A stretch of DNA of 64,000 nt from Pelomonas cellulosilytica (GTDB lineage: Bacteria; Pseudomonadota; Gammaproteobacteria; Burkholderiales; Burkholderiaceae_C). Of this stretch, positions 51,571 to 60,243 are shown in pieces. The stretch spans positions 372,001 to 436,000 of the forward strand of contig NZ_JAJTWU010000001.1 in the NCBI RefSeq assembly GCF_021353265.1, in the 5' to 3' direction. Below the pieces are notes generated by a model, which searched no databases, was not told the DNA's origin, and saw nothing but the letters and a program-made list of their open reading frames with translations. Within the stretch, counting starts at the first letter, position 1, and each line of letters begins with the position of its first letter. The position numbers and the translations under genes were made by a program.

Positions 51571-52101
51571 ATGCCCGCACCCCGTCACGACATCCGCGCC
51601 GCCGAGCCGCGCGACCTGCACGCCATCGTCCAACTGATCAGCGAACTGGCCGAGTTCGAGAACCTGACCCACCTGCTGGAGGTCTCGCCCGAGAGCCTGG
51701 CGCCGCATCTGTTTGGCGACACGCCGGCGGTGGAATGTCTGGTGGGCGAGATCGGCGGTGAGGTGGTCGCCTTCGCGCTGTTCTATCAGAACTTCTCGAC
51801 CTTCCTGTCCAAGCCGGGCCTGTACTTGGAAGACCTGTACGTGCGCCCCGCCCACCGCCGCAGCGGCCTGGGCCGGGCTTTGCTCATCGAGCTGGCGCGG
51901 CTGGCCTGCGAGCGAGGCTATGGTCGCTTTGACTGGACCGTGCTGGACTGGAACGAGGACGCCATCCGGTTCTACGAGAAGCTGGGCGCGGAGGTGTTGC
52001 CCGAGTGGCGCATCTGCCGGTTGACCGGCGACGCGTTGGAGCGCTACAGCGACGGCGACCGGCCAAGCATGTGGTCGCCGTCGGCCTGGCTGGGGCTGTA
52101 G
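51571..52101 (+). CDS. GNAT-family N-acetyltransferase (diamine-acetyltransferase-like)
   Basis: The 176-residue protein has the GNAT core: IRAAEPRDLHAIVQLISELA, YQNFSTFLSKPGLYLEDLYV and the acetyl-CoA loop RPAHRRSGLGRALLIEL, then WTVLDWNEDAIRFYEKLGAE. These are close to spermidine/spermine acetyltransferase-type members. It is divergent from the hydrolase gene. Confidence 0.9.
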   Translation: MPAPRHDIRAAEPRDLHAIVQLISELAEFENLTHLLEVSPESLAPHLFGDTPAVECLVGEIGGEVVAFALFYQNFSTFLSKPGLYLEDLYVRPAHRRSGLGRALLIELARLACERGYGRFDWTVLDWNEDAIRFYEKLGAEVLPEWRICRLTGDALERYSDGDRPSMWSPSAWLGL

Positions 52102-52110
52102 CCGGCCTGC

Positions 52111-52124
52111 GGCACGCCGATTGC
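52111..52124 (+). promoter_or_regulatory. Candidate sigma-54 promoter for the small lipoprotein
   Basis: The plus strand reads GGCAC-GCCGA-TTGCC, an exact core match ten bases after the GNAT stop. The transcript would start near 52136, 24 bases before the lipoprotein ATG. Confidence 0.65.
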
Positions 52125-52159
52125 CGTGCGGGCGGCCTTTGCCACCCGAGGAGCACGCC

Positions 52160-52459
52160 ATGTTCGCCCTGCCTATTTCCCGCCGCCGCGCGTCCCCCCG
52201 CGCGTTGATGCTGCCGCTGGCCGGCCTGCTGGTGCTGCTCGGCGCTTGCCGCCGCGAGGTGCCGCCCACGCCCGTGCCCACGCCGGCCGAACCGGCGTCG
52301 CAGGTGGCGCCCAGCACCGATCTGCGCGGCGCGTCCGACCATCCGCAGGCGCCGCCCGCGGTGGGGGCCGTCACGCCCAACCAGGACGGCGGCGCCAGCG
52401 TGGGGGGCGCCGTGCCGCCCACCAGTGGCGACGGCTCCGCCTCGGCCGCATCGCGCTGA
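52160..52459 (+). CDS. Small proline/alanine-rich lipoprotein
   Basis: The 99-residue protein has a signal with lipobox LLGAC and a short unstructured mature part rich in Pro, Ala, Gly and Ser. No domain is recognised. An AGGAG ribosome site precedes the ATG. It has an exact sigma-54-type promoter, which links it to the regulon in the first part of the window. Confidence 0.75.
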   Translation: MFALPISRRRASPRALMLPLAGLLVLLGACRREVPPTPVPTPAEPASQVAPSTDLRGASDHPQAPPAVGAVTPNQDGGASVGGAVPPTSGDGSASAASR

Positions 52460-52471
52460 CGCCGCGCCGCG

Positions 52472-53122
52472 TCAGCGGCACTTGTAGGGCTTGCCCACCG
52501 TCTTGACGGCCCGCGGCGCGACGTTGCCGTTGAACGGATCGCTGTCGGTAATGCGCGAGCGGAACACTTCCATGCAGGTGTCGCCGCGGCGCATGACGGT
52601 GCGGTATTCGCCCAGCGCGCCGACGGACTGGGCGCGGTTCTCGCTGGTGGATTCCTCTACCCAGGCGCCCGCGCCGCCGGTGGCGTCGCCGATGCGATCC
52701 TCCAGCGTCAGGCGGGCCGTGTTGCTGCGTGGGTCGCTCAGTGCCGGATTGCGGGCCGCGTTGGCCGAGGCCGCGTAGCCGGGCGGTAGCGTCAGCCGCA
52801 GCGTCGTGCGCGGGGGCTCGGCGGGCGGTGGCAGGGCGACCGGAGGCGCTGCCGGCGCCGTGGCTTCGGCGGGCGCTGCGGCCGCATCGTTGGCAATGGG
52901 CGCGGGGCGGGGCGGCGCGGCAGGTGCGGCAGCTGGTGACGTCCTCGGCGGCGGAGTGGGCGTCCTGGCCGGCACAGGCGCGCGTGGCGGGATCAGCCGC
53001 ACGGCCGTGAGCCGCCGTTCGCGCGGTGCATCCGGCGCCGGCGGCCGGTGCCACCACAGCGCCGCAAGCAGCCCCGCATGCAGCGCGACGACGAAGGTCC
53101 GGGCGGCCCAGCGGTGGTGCAT
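52472..53122 (-). CDS. TonB-like proline-rich envelope protein of unknown function
   Basis: The 216-residue protein has one N-terminal helix (TFVVALHAGLLAALWW), a Pro/Ala-rich spacer of roughly residues 45-110 and a C-terminal domain with one Cys pair (RRGDTCMEVF ... GKPYKCR). The layout is TonB-like, but the C-terminal domain does not show the TonB fold motifs. It lies five bases from the next gene on the same strand and the two are likely coexpressed. Confidence 0.75.
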   Translation of the reverse strand: MHHRWAARTFVVALHAGLLAALWWHRPPAPDAPRERRLTAVRLIPPRAPVPARTPTPPPRTSPAAAPAAPPRPAPIANDAAAAPAEATAPAAPPVALPPPAEPPRTTLRLTLPPGYAASANAARNPALSDPRSNTARLTLEDRIGDATGGAGAWVEESTSENRAQSVGALGEYRTVMRRGDTCMEVFRSRITDSDPFNGNVAPRAVKTVGKPYKCR

Positions 53123-53127
53123 GGCGA

Positions 53128-53859
53128 TCAGTACTTGACGCTGATGCGCGTGCCCGGCGGTGGAATAAGGCGGGCGGCGTCCGGCCAGCGTTCCTCGCCG
53201 GTGAGCAGCGCGCAGGGCTTGGCGGGCGCGTCCTTCTTTGTCTCCGGGTCGCGCTCGCCGGCGGCCACGGGCAGCGGCAGGCCGAGCAGCTGGCCGTTTT
53301 CGCGCCATTCCAGCTCCCACGTAGGTGTGCTGCTGCAGACGCGCACGGCCTGGATGCGCGGGAACAGCGGGCGCAGGTACCAAGGCAGCATCTCCTCGCG
53401 CAGCCGGCGTGCGACGCGCATCAGCTGGCGCACCTTGGCCATGTCCAGTTGTTCAGGCGTGACGTTCAGTTCCAGCGTGCCACGCACGTTCAGCTTGCCC
53501 TTGGGCACGTTGGTCGCCAGGTCCGCCGTCGCGGCCTCGGTCTCGGGCAGCACGGGCATCGAGAAGACGCCGTCGTCGCCGATGCGGATCGGGTAGTCGG
53601 CCTCGTCGCTGCGCACGACGACGCGCTGCTGGCCCGCCGGCATGCCGGCCTTCTCGGCGTCGATGCGGAAGTCCATGCGCACCAGCCCCTCGCCGTAGCG
53701 CGCGAGCTTGGCCAGCACGGTGTTCATCTGCTTGTACGGGAACGCACTCGCGTCGCGCTTGAGGTCGGTGCTGACCGGCGGCAGGCGCACGGTCTCGGCG
53801 TCCTGCGCACGGGCGGTGAGGGCGAGCAGGGCCAGCAGCAGAGGAGGAAGCAGTCTCAT
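53128..53859 (-). CDS. Secreted protein of unknown function
   Basis: The 243-residue protein has a signal peptide (LLPPLLLALLALTARAQDAE) and a beta-rich mature part (YGEGLVRMDFRID ... QRVVVRSDEADYPIRIGDDG). No family is recognised with confidence; it loosely resembles DUF2987-type periplasmic proteins. It is encoded just upstream of the TonB-like gene. Confidence 0.75.
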   Translation of the reverse strand: MRLLPPLLLALLALTARAQDAETVRLPPVSTDLKRDASAFPYKQMNTVLAKLARYGEGLVRMDFRIDAEKAGMPAGQQRVVVRSDEADYPIRIGDDGVFSMPVLPETEAATADLATNVPKGKLNVRGTLELNVTPEQLDMAKVRQLMRVARRLREEMLPWYLRPLFPRIQAVRVCSSTPTWELEWRENGQLLGLPLPVAAGERDPETKKDAPAKPCALLTGEERWPDAARLIPPPGTRISVKY

Positions 53860-53903
53860 GGCGGTGAGTTGTGTGGAGCGTCGTTGAAAGAGCGTGAAGG
53901 GGG

Positions 53904-54143
53904 TCAGGGCGCGTCGTCGTTGGCGGCCGGCGGCTCGGGGCCCGCTTCCCAGGCCAGCAGGTCGCCCGGCTGGCACTGCAGCACTTCGCAGATGCGCGAC
54001 AGCGTGTCGAAGCGCACGCCGCGCACCTTGCCGCTCTTCAGCAGCGACAGGTTGGCCTCCGTGATGCCCACGCGCTCGGCCAACTCGCGCGAGCGCATCT
54101 TGCGGCGCGCGAGCATGACGTCGAGGGTGACGACGATGGGCAT
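53904..54143 (-). CDS. Small XRE/Cro-CI-type regulator (YozG-like)
   Basis: The 79-residue protein is a single helix-turn-helix (LAERVGITEANLSLLKSGKV) followed by SRICEVLQCQPGDLLAWE, the YozG-like subgroup. Such regulators are usually encoded with a DUF2975 membrane protein, as here (11 bp gap). It probably binds its own promoter region. Confidence 0.92.
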   Translation of the reverse strand: MPIVVTLDVMLARRKMRSRELAERVGITEANLSLLKSGKVRGVRFDTLSRICEVLQCQPGDLLAWEAGPEPPAANDDAP

Positions 54144-54154
54144 GGGACGCTCTG

Positions 54155-54718
54155 TCAGATGAACCCAGCGTTCTCGTCCGCCACGCGGGCGGCTTCGTGC
54201 ACGACCTGTGCCAGCGCGAGCAGTAGCAGCCCGAAGAGCAGCGCCAGGTAATGGTCGGACGACAGGCTGAACGACAGCTGCCGCTGGCCCGCGGGGTTGC
54301 CCATCGTCAGCGCCAGGATGCCCAGCGTCTGGCCCAGCGGCTGCGCGGCGCTCAGTGTGCATAGGCCCAGGCCCAGCAGGCGCAGGTGCTGGGCCGGACG
54401 GCGGGCCAGCAGCTCGCCCTGGGCGAAGCAACCGAACAGCGCCCACATCTGCCACAGCGAGAACACGCAGGCCGAGGTCGGCAGCAGGGACGCCGCCAGT
54501 GCCCACAGGCGCGCGCCGATGTCCAGCTGCATCGTCGTCAGCCCCCAGGTCTTGGCCGCCACGGCCGCCACCCAGTCGGGCTGTGCCCAGAAGAAGAACG
54601 GCAAGCTGCCGATGAACAGCGCGCCGACGACGCACATCAGCCGGACGATCCAGGCCAGACGGCGGATGCGACGCAGGCCTTCGGCGGAGAAGGAGTCGGA
54701 CATGAAGCGCTGCAGCAA
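54155..54718 (-). CDS. DUF2975 membrane protein
   Basis: The 187-residue protein has four helices and the DUF2975 pattern (LGLGLCTLSAAQPLGQTLGI). DUF2975/XRE pairs resemble membrane-tied regulators, where the membrane protein controls the small DNA-binding one. Starts at 54718 and 54703 are both possible. Confidence 0.85.
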   Translation of the reverse strand: MLQRFMSDSFSAEGLRRIRRLAWIVRLMCVVGALFIGSLPFFFWAQPDWVAAVAAKTWGLTTMQLDIGARLWALAASLLPTSACVFSLWQMWALFGCFAQGELLARRPAQHLRLLGLGLCTLSAAQPLGQTLGILALTMGNPAGQRQLSFSLSSDHYLALLFGLLLLALAQVVHEAARVADENAGFI

Positions 54719-54790
54719 GCCAAAAACTTACTGTAAAACAATAATTCGTTGTCGCCCGACAGAATGCAGCCACACCCCGAAAATGAAGTG

Positions 54791-55285
54791 ATGAGCAAGA
54801 AGATCAGCCACGTCAGCGAAACCCCGGCCACCCAGGCGCTCAGGCGCGCCGGCGTCACGTTCACCGAGCATGTCTATGACTATGTCGAGCACGGCGGCAC
54901 GGCCGAATCGTCCCGCCAGCTGGGCGTCGACGAGCACGCCGTCGTCAAGACGCTGGTCATGCAGGACGAGAAGGCCGAGCCGCTCATCGTGCTGATGCAT
55001 GGCGACCGTACGGTCAGCCTGAAGGAGCTGGCCCGACAGATCCCGTGCAAGAAGGTCGAGCCCTGCAAGCCCGACGTGGCCCAGCGCCACAGCGGCTACC
55101 AGGTGGGCGGCACGTCGCCGTTCGGCGTGCGCAAGGCGATGCCAGTGTTCGTGGAGGCGAGCATCCTGGCCTTGCCGAAGATCTGCATCAACGGTGGACG
55201 GCGGGGTTATCTCGTGGGTATTGAGCCGAAGGTGCTGACCGAGCTGCTGGCCGCGCAGCCGGTGAATTGCGCCAACGCCGGCTGA
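54791..55285 (+). CDS. ybaK: Cys-tRNA(Pro) / aminoacyl-tRNA deacylase (YbaK/EbsC)
   Basis: The 164-residue protein has the YbaK fold motifs: ETPATQALRRAGVTFTEHVY, VDEHAVVKTLVMQDE with the catalytic Lys, GYQVGGTSPFGVRKAMPVFV and ICINGGRRGYLVGI. It removes cysteine from mischarged tRNA-Pro. The start at 54791 (MSKKISHV) matches the family. Confidence 0.93.
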   Translation: MSKKISHVSETPATQALRRAGVTFTEHVYDYVEHGGTAESSRQLGVDEHAVVKTLVMQDEKAEPLIVLMHGDRTVSLKELARQIPCKKVEPCKPDVAQRHSGYQVGGTSPFGVRKAMPVFVEASILALPKICINGGRRGYLVGIEPKVLTELLAAQPVNCANAG

Positions 55286-55350
55286 CAGGCCGTCACTATG
55301 CTTTACTGCCACGCCCGACGGAGTGCCGACGGGGTGTCTCGGGGGGAGCG

Positions 55351-55878
55351 ATGAGTCTGCTGTTTCCGGCGTTGTCGAAGGAGAAGGACGGCATCTACCA
55401 GCCGCTGCCACCGGCATGGCTGCAGGCGGTGCTGGTTGGCGGCGCCATCGCCGTGATCATCGCGCTCACGATCAGCAGGGGCGGCGCCTGGATGAGCCTC
55501 AGCGTGCCGGTCGGGCTGGCCCTTGGCCTCGGGCTGCGCTCCGCGCTGGAGTGGCGGCGCAATGGCCCCCGCGGCCAGGCGCTCGTGCGGGTGGCGGGCG
55601 GCGCGCTCGTGTTCCATGGCGCGGGCCCGCGCGGCCGGGCCGAGGTGTCGCTGGCGCATCTGGCGCATCTGGTGGTCTACGGCGCCGCGGGCCACCGCAT
55701 CTACCGCTTCATGCTGCACGACGGCAGCTGGCGCGAGGTGCAGCCGCAGTGGCGGGCCGCCGCCGAGTCGCTGGTCATCGGCTTCCTGCAGGAGCTGCTG
55801 GGCGACCGCATCGTCGTGGAGGCGCCGCAGACGGCCTTCGCCCATGCGCGTGGCGACGGGCCGTACTTCGGCCAGTGA
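55351..55878 (+). CDS. Membrane-anchored protein of unknown function
   Basis: The 175-residue protein has two N-terminal helices (AVLVGGAIAVIIALTISRGG and a second) and a soluble PH-like C-terminal part (ALVFHGAGPRGRAEVSLAHL ... SLVIGFLQELLGDR). No family is recognised. A weak sigma-54-like pattern lies upstream at 55288 but was not accepted. Confidence 0.75.
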   Translation: MSLLFPALSKEKDGIYQPLPPAWLQAVLVGGAIAVIIALTISRGGAWMSLSVPVGLALGLGLRSALEWRRNGPRGQALVRVAGGALVFHGAGPRGRAEVSLAHLAHLVVYGAAGHRIYRFMLHDGSWREVQPQWRAAAESLVIGFLQELLGDRIVVEAPQTAFAHARGDGPYFGQ

Positions 55879-55933
55879 CGGTGCGGCCGGGCGTTGTCGC
55901 CGGGGCGGATGACCTGCCCGACAATGCCGCCCC

Positions 55934-56644
55934 ATGCAAAACGTGCTCCCCCTGCTTGCGGCGCTTGCTGCCTACCTGATCGGATCGCTCTCCTTTGCCG
56001 TCATCGTCAGCCGTGCGATGGGCCTCTCCGACCCGCGCTCCTACGGCTCGGGCAACCCCGGCGCCACCAACGTGCTGCGCTCGGGTAACAAGGCGGCGGC
56101 CATCCTGACGCTGATATTCGACGCGCTCAAGGGCTACCTGCCCGTGCTGGCCGTCCACCTCTGGGGCGCGCCCCACGGCCTGGAAGAAGGCACGATGGCC
56201 CTCGTCGGCGTGGCCGCCTTCCTGGGGCACCTGTGGCCGGTGTTCTTCCACTTCCAGGGCGGCAAGGGCGTGGCGACGGCAGCCGGCGTCATCTTCGGCC
56301 TGAACCCGCTGCTGGGTGTCGCGACGCTGGCGACGTGGCTCATCATCGCGTTCTTCACGCGCTACTCGTCGCTCGCTGCCATCGTGTCGGCCGCGTTTGC
56401 GCCGATGTATCAGTTGCTCATTTGGGAAGCCGGGCCGACCGCGCTGGCCTTGATCATCATGGGCCTGCTGCTGGTATGGCGCCACCAGGCCAACATCAGG
56501 AAGCTGCTGGCCGGCACGGAAAGCAAGTTTGGCGAGAAGGCCGCCGGCGCCGCGCCGGCACCGGGCACCAGCAAGAAGCATCCGCACGGCACCGGCCCGA
56601 GGCCGGCCGGGCATTCGCATCACCATCCCGCACGAAAGAAGTGA
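55934..56644 (+). CDS. plsY: Acyl-phosphate glycerol-3-phosphate acyltransferase PlsY
   Basis: The 236-residue inner-membrane enzyme has the PlsY motifs [29 protein letters not shown] and the helix pattern [20 protein letters not shown]. It makes lysophosphatidate from acyl phosphate. A C-terminal tail of about 35 residues, ending [10 protein letters not shown], is longer than usual and could bind metal. Confidence 0.95.
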   Translation: MQNVLPLLAALAAYLIGSLSFAVIVSRAMGLSDPRSYGSGNPGATNVLRSGNKAAAILTLIFDALKGYLPVLAVHLWGAPHGLEEGTMALVGVAAFLGHLWPVFFHFQGGKGVATAAGVIFGLNPLLGVATLATWLIIAFFTRYSSLAAIVSAAFAPMYQLLIWEAGPTALALIIMGLLLVWRHQANIRKLLAGTESKFGEKAAGAAPAPGTSKKHPHGTGPRPAGHSHHHPARKK

Positions 56645-56648
56645 TCTC

Positions 56649-57002
56649 ATGAGCAACAGCATCGAACGCTACGACGTCGGCCAACGCATGTCCGAGATGG
56701 CCGTCTACAACGGCGTGGCGTACCTGGCCGGCCAGGTGGCCGAGGACGGCAGCCAGGGCATCGAAGGCCAGACGGCCCAGGTGCTCGCCGCCATCGACAA
56801 GCTACTGGCGCGCGCCGGCACCGACAAGTCGCGCATCCTGCGCGCTCAAATCTTCCTCGTCGACCTGGGCGACTTCGCCGCGATGAACGGCGTGTGGGAA
56901 CAGTGGGTCTCGCCCGGCCACACGCCGCCGCGCGCCACCGTGCAGGCCGCACTGGCGCGGCCGGAGTGGAAGATTGAGATCGTCGTGACGGCAGCCGTCT
57001 GA
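56649..57002 (+). CDS. RidA family protein
   Basis: The 117-residue protein has the RidA/YjgF pattern: VAYLAGQVAEDGSQGIEGQT, AQIFLVDLGDFAAMNGVWEQ W and the late TPPRATVQAALARPEWKIEI with the conserved Arg. RidA proteins hydrolyse reactive enamines or imines. It begins four bases after plsY. Confidence 0.92.
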   Translation: MSNSIERYDVGQRMSEMAVYNGVAYLAGQVAEDGSQGIEGQTAQVLAAIDKLLARAGTDKSRILRAQIFLVDLGDFAAMNGVWEQWVSPGHTPPRATVQAALARPEWKIEIVVTAAV

Positions 57003-57027
57003 GCGGCGGGCGACGAATCCGCCTTGG

Positions 57028-57077
57028 CAAGGGCGCCCACCCCAGCGTCGGAGACGCCGGGCGGGCCGCCCTTGTTT
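57028..57077 (+). terminator. Terminator after the RidA gene
   Basis: CAAGGGCG pairs with CGCCCTTG around a loop that holds a smaller hairpin; TTT follows. Confidence 0.6.
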
Positions 57078-57179
57078 CATCTGGCTGCCAGCGCTTCTGC
57101 CGCAGCGCCGGGGCAGCTTCGCGAAGGCACGGCTGAAGTCCCCGATGGCGCTGCGGTTGCCCCCCGCTGAGCCCTACCG

Positions 57180-59195
57180 TCAGCCGCCGTCCTTCGCGCG
57201 CTGGCGCCAGAACGCCGTATCGATGAGCTGTTCGGCGCCCGTGCGGGCGTTGACCATCCAGAACTGTTGCCCGTCCGGGCTGACGCGCACGACCTCGCCG
57301 TCGTGCCGCCCCGCGCTCACCCGCTGGCCGAGGGCATTGGCCGGAAAGCCGGGTTGCCGCGCCAGCGCAAGCAGCGGCGTGGCCGCTCGCGTGTCGCCCG
57401 CCAGCCGCAGCCGCTGCATCAGCGGCGCCAGCAGCGGCCCTGCCGCATCGGCCGCCGACACGAACAGCACCAGCTTAGCCTGCGCACGGCTCAGCGCGAC
57501 ATTCAGCAGCCGTTGTGCAGCCTCGTCGCGCAGGAAGGGCTGGCTGCCGTCCGCCGGGTCGAACAGCACGACCGGCGCTTCGCTGCCCTGTGCGCGGTGC
57601 ACGGTGCTCACGCGCAGCGACTCCGGCAGCCCGCGCGCACGCAGCCGCTGGCGGATCAGCGCGCGTTGTGCGCGGAACGGCGTCAGCACGATCAGCTCGT
57701 TCGGCTGCCACTCGCCGCTGGCCAGCGCCTGCGCCAGCAGCTCGGTGATCGCCTCGGCCGACTCGCGCCGCACCGGGCCGCGCTCCGCCGCCACCCAGCC
57801 GCCATCCGCCTTCACGCGGTGCACGTGCACATGGATGTCGGCGCCGATGTCGCCCAGCGTGCGGGCGCGCTTGGCCTGCCAGGCGGCCGAGGCGCGCGCG
57901 TCGTCCGCCACGCGCAGGGCGCCGTCGTAGAACAGTTGGCTGACCAGCTCGCCGATGGGCGGCGCCATGCGCGACTGCTCGTCCAGCAGCGCCACGGCCG
58001 GGCCGCCGCGCGGCATCTCGGCGAACGCCGAGCGGCCCAGCCAGCGCCGTGCGAGCCGGTCCTCGCTGCGCTGCACTGACCCGAGCTGCTGCGGGTCGCC
58101 CGCGAACAGCCGTGCCTTGCCCAGCGGCATCAGCACCAGCGCGTGCGCGAGGCTGACCTGGCTGGCCTCGTCGAACACCAGCAGGTCGAACGGTGGCTCG
58201 CCGTCGGGCGACAGCTCGCGCAGCGTCTTCAGCGTGAACGCCGCGCGCGTGGTGGTCATGCTGGCCAGGCGGCAGCGCTGCAGCACCTTCAGCGACGACG
58301 CGCGCAGCTCGTCGCGCAGCGAGGCGACGCGGTCGGCCCAGGCCTTCAGGGCGTGCGCGTCTCGGCTGGCCGGCCGAGACGCCTCGGCACGCGCCAGGCG
58401 GGCGATGAGGTCGCGGTCCTGCGTCGGCAGCAGGTGCTCGCGGCCTTCGTAGGCGGCAGCGTCGAAGCGTGTACCCAGGCGCTGCACCGTGGTGCGCAGC
58501 GGTTCGCGGCGGCCCTTCTGCAAGGCCTTGTCGACGGCCAGCGTCGCCAGGTCCACGGCGTGGTTGGTGGTGGACAGCAGAAGCACGCGGGCGTGCGGGT
58601 GGCGCTCCAGGTACTCGGCCAGCAGCACACCCAGCGTCGTCGTCTTGCCGGTGCCCGGCGGGCCCCACAGGAAGCCGCTGCTGAACCCGCTCAGCGCCAG
58701 CGCCGCACGCTGGGCCGGGCGCAGCCAGCGAAAGGGTTCGCCGGTCAGTGGCGCGCTGTGGCGCAGCGGCTGCGGGGCCGACAGATCGGGCAGGCAGGCC
58801 ATGGCCTGCTCGGCCCACGGCGTGTCCCCCCAGGCATCGGCCACGGCGTTCAGGAAGCGCGTCGGGTACAGCCGGATCAGGTTGCCCGCGGGCGGTGGCG
58901 GGCTGCTGGCGTTCTGCAGCACGAGCTGGTCGTCCTCGGCCACGACGGCCAGCACGCCGGCGCCGCCTTTCGCGGGGGCGCCCCACCAGGCGGCGGCGCC
59001 GTCCAGGCTGTCGTCCAGCAGCGCCTGTGCGGACGCGGCACCGGGCCGTTGGCCTTCCGCGAACACATAGCCGGGCTCCAGCGTGACGCGCCACAGGCTG
59101 CCGTCGCGCTCGGCGTGTAGCACCTTGAAGTCGTAGTACTCGGGCGTGGCCGACAGCTCGGCGCCCAGCGCAGCGCGGATGTCGGGCAGGCTCAT
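57180..59195 (-). CDS. SF1B (Upf1/DNA2-like) helicase
   Basis: The 671-residue protein has the superfamily 1 motifs: Walker A GPPGTGKTTT (about 178-187), Walker B FDLLVFDEASQVSLAHALVL, FAGDPQQLGSVQRSE, LLDEQSRMAPPIGELVSQLF, VLTPFRAQRALIRQRLRAR and VSTVHRAQGSEAPVVLFDPA. These belong to the AAA_11/AAA_12 (Upf1/DNA2) branch. The N-terminal 150 residues are not recognised. The start at 59195 (MSLPDIRAAL) is at the end of the open frame that matches the family. Stand-alone helicases of this branch act on DNA repair or RNA. Confidence 0.92.
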   Translation of the reverse strand: MSLPDIRAALGAELSATPEYYDFKVLHAERDGSLWRVTLEPGYVFAEGQRPGAASAQALLDDSLDGAAAWWGAPAKGGAGVLAVVAEDDQLVLQNASSPPPPAGNLIRLYPTRFLNAVADAWGDTPWAEQAMACLPDLSAPQPLRHSAPLTGEPFRWLRPAQRAALALSGFSSGFLWGPPGTGKTTTLGVLLAEYLERHPHARVLLLSTTNHAVDLATLAVDKALQKGRREPLRTTVQRLGTRFDAAAYEGREHLLPTQDRDLIARLARAEASRPASRDAHALKAWADRVASLRDELRASSLKVLQRCRLASMTTTRAAFTLKTLRELSPDGEPPFDLLVFDEASQVSLAHALVLMPLGKARLFAGDPQQLGSVQRSEDRLARRWLGRSAFAEMPRGGPAVALLDEQSRMAPPIGELVSQLFYDGALRVADDARASAAWQAKRARTLGDIGADIHVHVHRVKADGGWVAAERGPVRRESAEAITELLAQALASGEWQPNELIVLTPFRAQRALIRQRLRARGLPESLRVSTVHRAQGSEAPVVLFDPADGSQPFLRDEAAQRLLNVALSRAQAKLVLFVSAADAAGPLLAPLMQRLRLAGDTRAATPLLALARQPGFPANALGQRVSAGRHDGEVVRVSPDGQQFWMVNARTGAEQLIDTAFWRQRAKDGG

Positions 59196-59439
59196 AGCGG
59201 GCAAGGTCTCGAAGCAGTGAAGGGGGCGCGACTTTAAGGGGTGTGCGTCGGGGCCGGCCGCCGAGGTGATCCAGGCGGTCGGCGGCGGCTGCCGGTGCAA
59301 CGCGGCATGACACTCCGGGGCCGCTGCGCCGCCAGCCGGAGGCGGCGTGATCGGGAAACGCCTTGATCTTGGACAAGCCCTCCGCAGCTTCGCCTGTTTA
59401 GGCTCCAGCCCCACCACCACCACTGCCCGAGGCTGTTGC

Positions 59440-60219
59440 ATGTCCATCGAGTTGTTCCGCCAGGGGCGGCATGTCTGTGTGATGTTCGCCCGGCTCGGTG
59501 ACGAGGGCGGCGACGCCGTGCAGTCCAACCAGTTCCTGCTGGTCAACGGCGGCACCGGGGCCATCCTCGACCCGGGCGGCAACCTGGCCTACAACGAGCT
59601 GTACCTCGGCATGTCGGCCTCCTTCCCGCCGCACAAGCTGGCGGCCATCCTGGCCTCGCATGCCGACCCGGACATCATCGCGTCGCTGGATCGCTGGATG
59701 ACGTCGACCGAGGCGCCGGTCTACATCTCGCGGCTGTGGGAGCGTTTCGCGCCGCACTTCTGCAAGCCAGGCAAGACGACGGGTCGCGTTGTGGGCCTGC
59801 CCGACCGCGGCGAGCGGCTGCGCCTGGGCACGGGCGACGACCGCTTCGACCTGTGGGCGCTGCCGGCGCACTTCCTGCACGCCGAGGGCAACTTCCAGTT
59901 CTACGACCCGGTCAGCCGCATCCTGTTCTCCGGTGACCTCGGCGCCTCGCTCGGCCGGGGCCTGGACCCGGAGCACCGCGTCACGTCGCTGGCCTCGCAC
60001 ATCCCCTTCATGGAAGGCTTCCACCGTCGCTACATGGTCAGCAACAAGGTGCTGCGCCTGTGGGCCGCGATGGTGCGGCAGTTGGACATTTCGATGATCG
60101 TGCCGCAGCACGGCTCGCCGATGGCGGGCGCCGCCGTGGGCGAGTTCATCGACTGGATCGAGCAGCTGGAATGCGGCATCGACCTGTTCGGGCCGGAGAA
60201 CTACCGCATCCCGGTCTGA
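59440..60219 (+). CDS. ODP-type metallo-beta-lactamase-fold protein (oxygen-binding di-iron type)
   Basis: The 259-residue protein resembles the di-iron domain of flavodiiron proteins without the flavodoxin part. Ligand-bearing motifs are LASHADPDIIASL, PAHFLHAEGNFQFYDPVS, LFSGDLGAS and IVPQHGSPMAG. The His-x-Asp-x-Asp form fits the ODP subgroup better than zinc hydrolases. Free-standing ODPs bind oxygen and may signal it to a partner. Confidence 0.85.
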   Translation: MSIELFRQGRHVCVMFARLGDEGGDAVQSNQFLLVNGGTGAILDPGGNLAYNELYLGMSASFPPHKLAAILASHADPDIIASLDRWMTSTEAPVYISRLWERFAPHFCKPGKTTGRVVGLPDRGERLRLGTGDDRFDLWALPAHFLHAEGNFQFYDPVSRILFSGDLGASLGRGLDPEHRVTSLASHIPFMEGFHRRYMVSNKVLRLWAAMVRQLDISMIVPQHGSPMAGAAVGEFIDWIEQLECGIDLFGPENYRIPV

Positions 60220-60243
60220 GGCTCGCCCGTAGCGAGCAGGCGT

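Noticed and set aside
55288..55301. Sigma-54-like pattern upstream of the unknown membrane protein
   Set aside because: Both halves are degraded (GGCCG and ATGCT), so it is not distinguishable from chance in GC-rich DNA.
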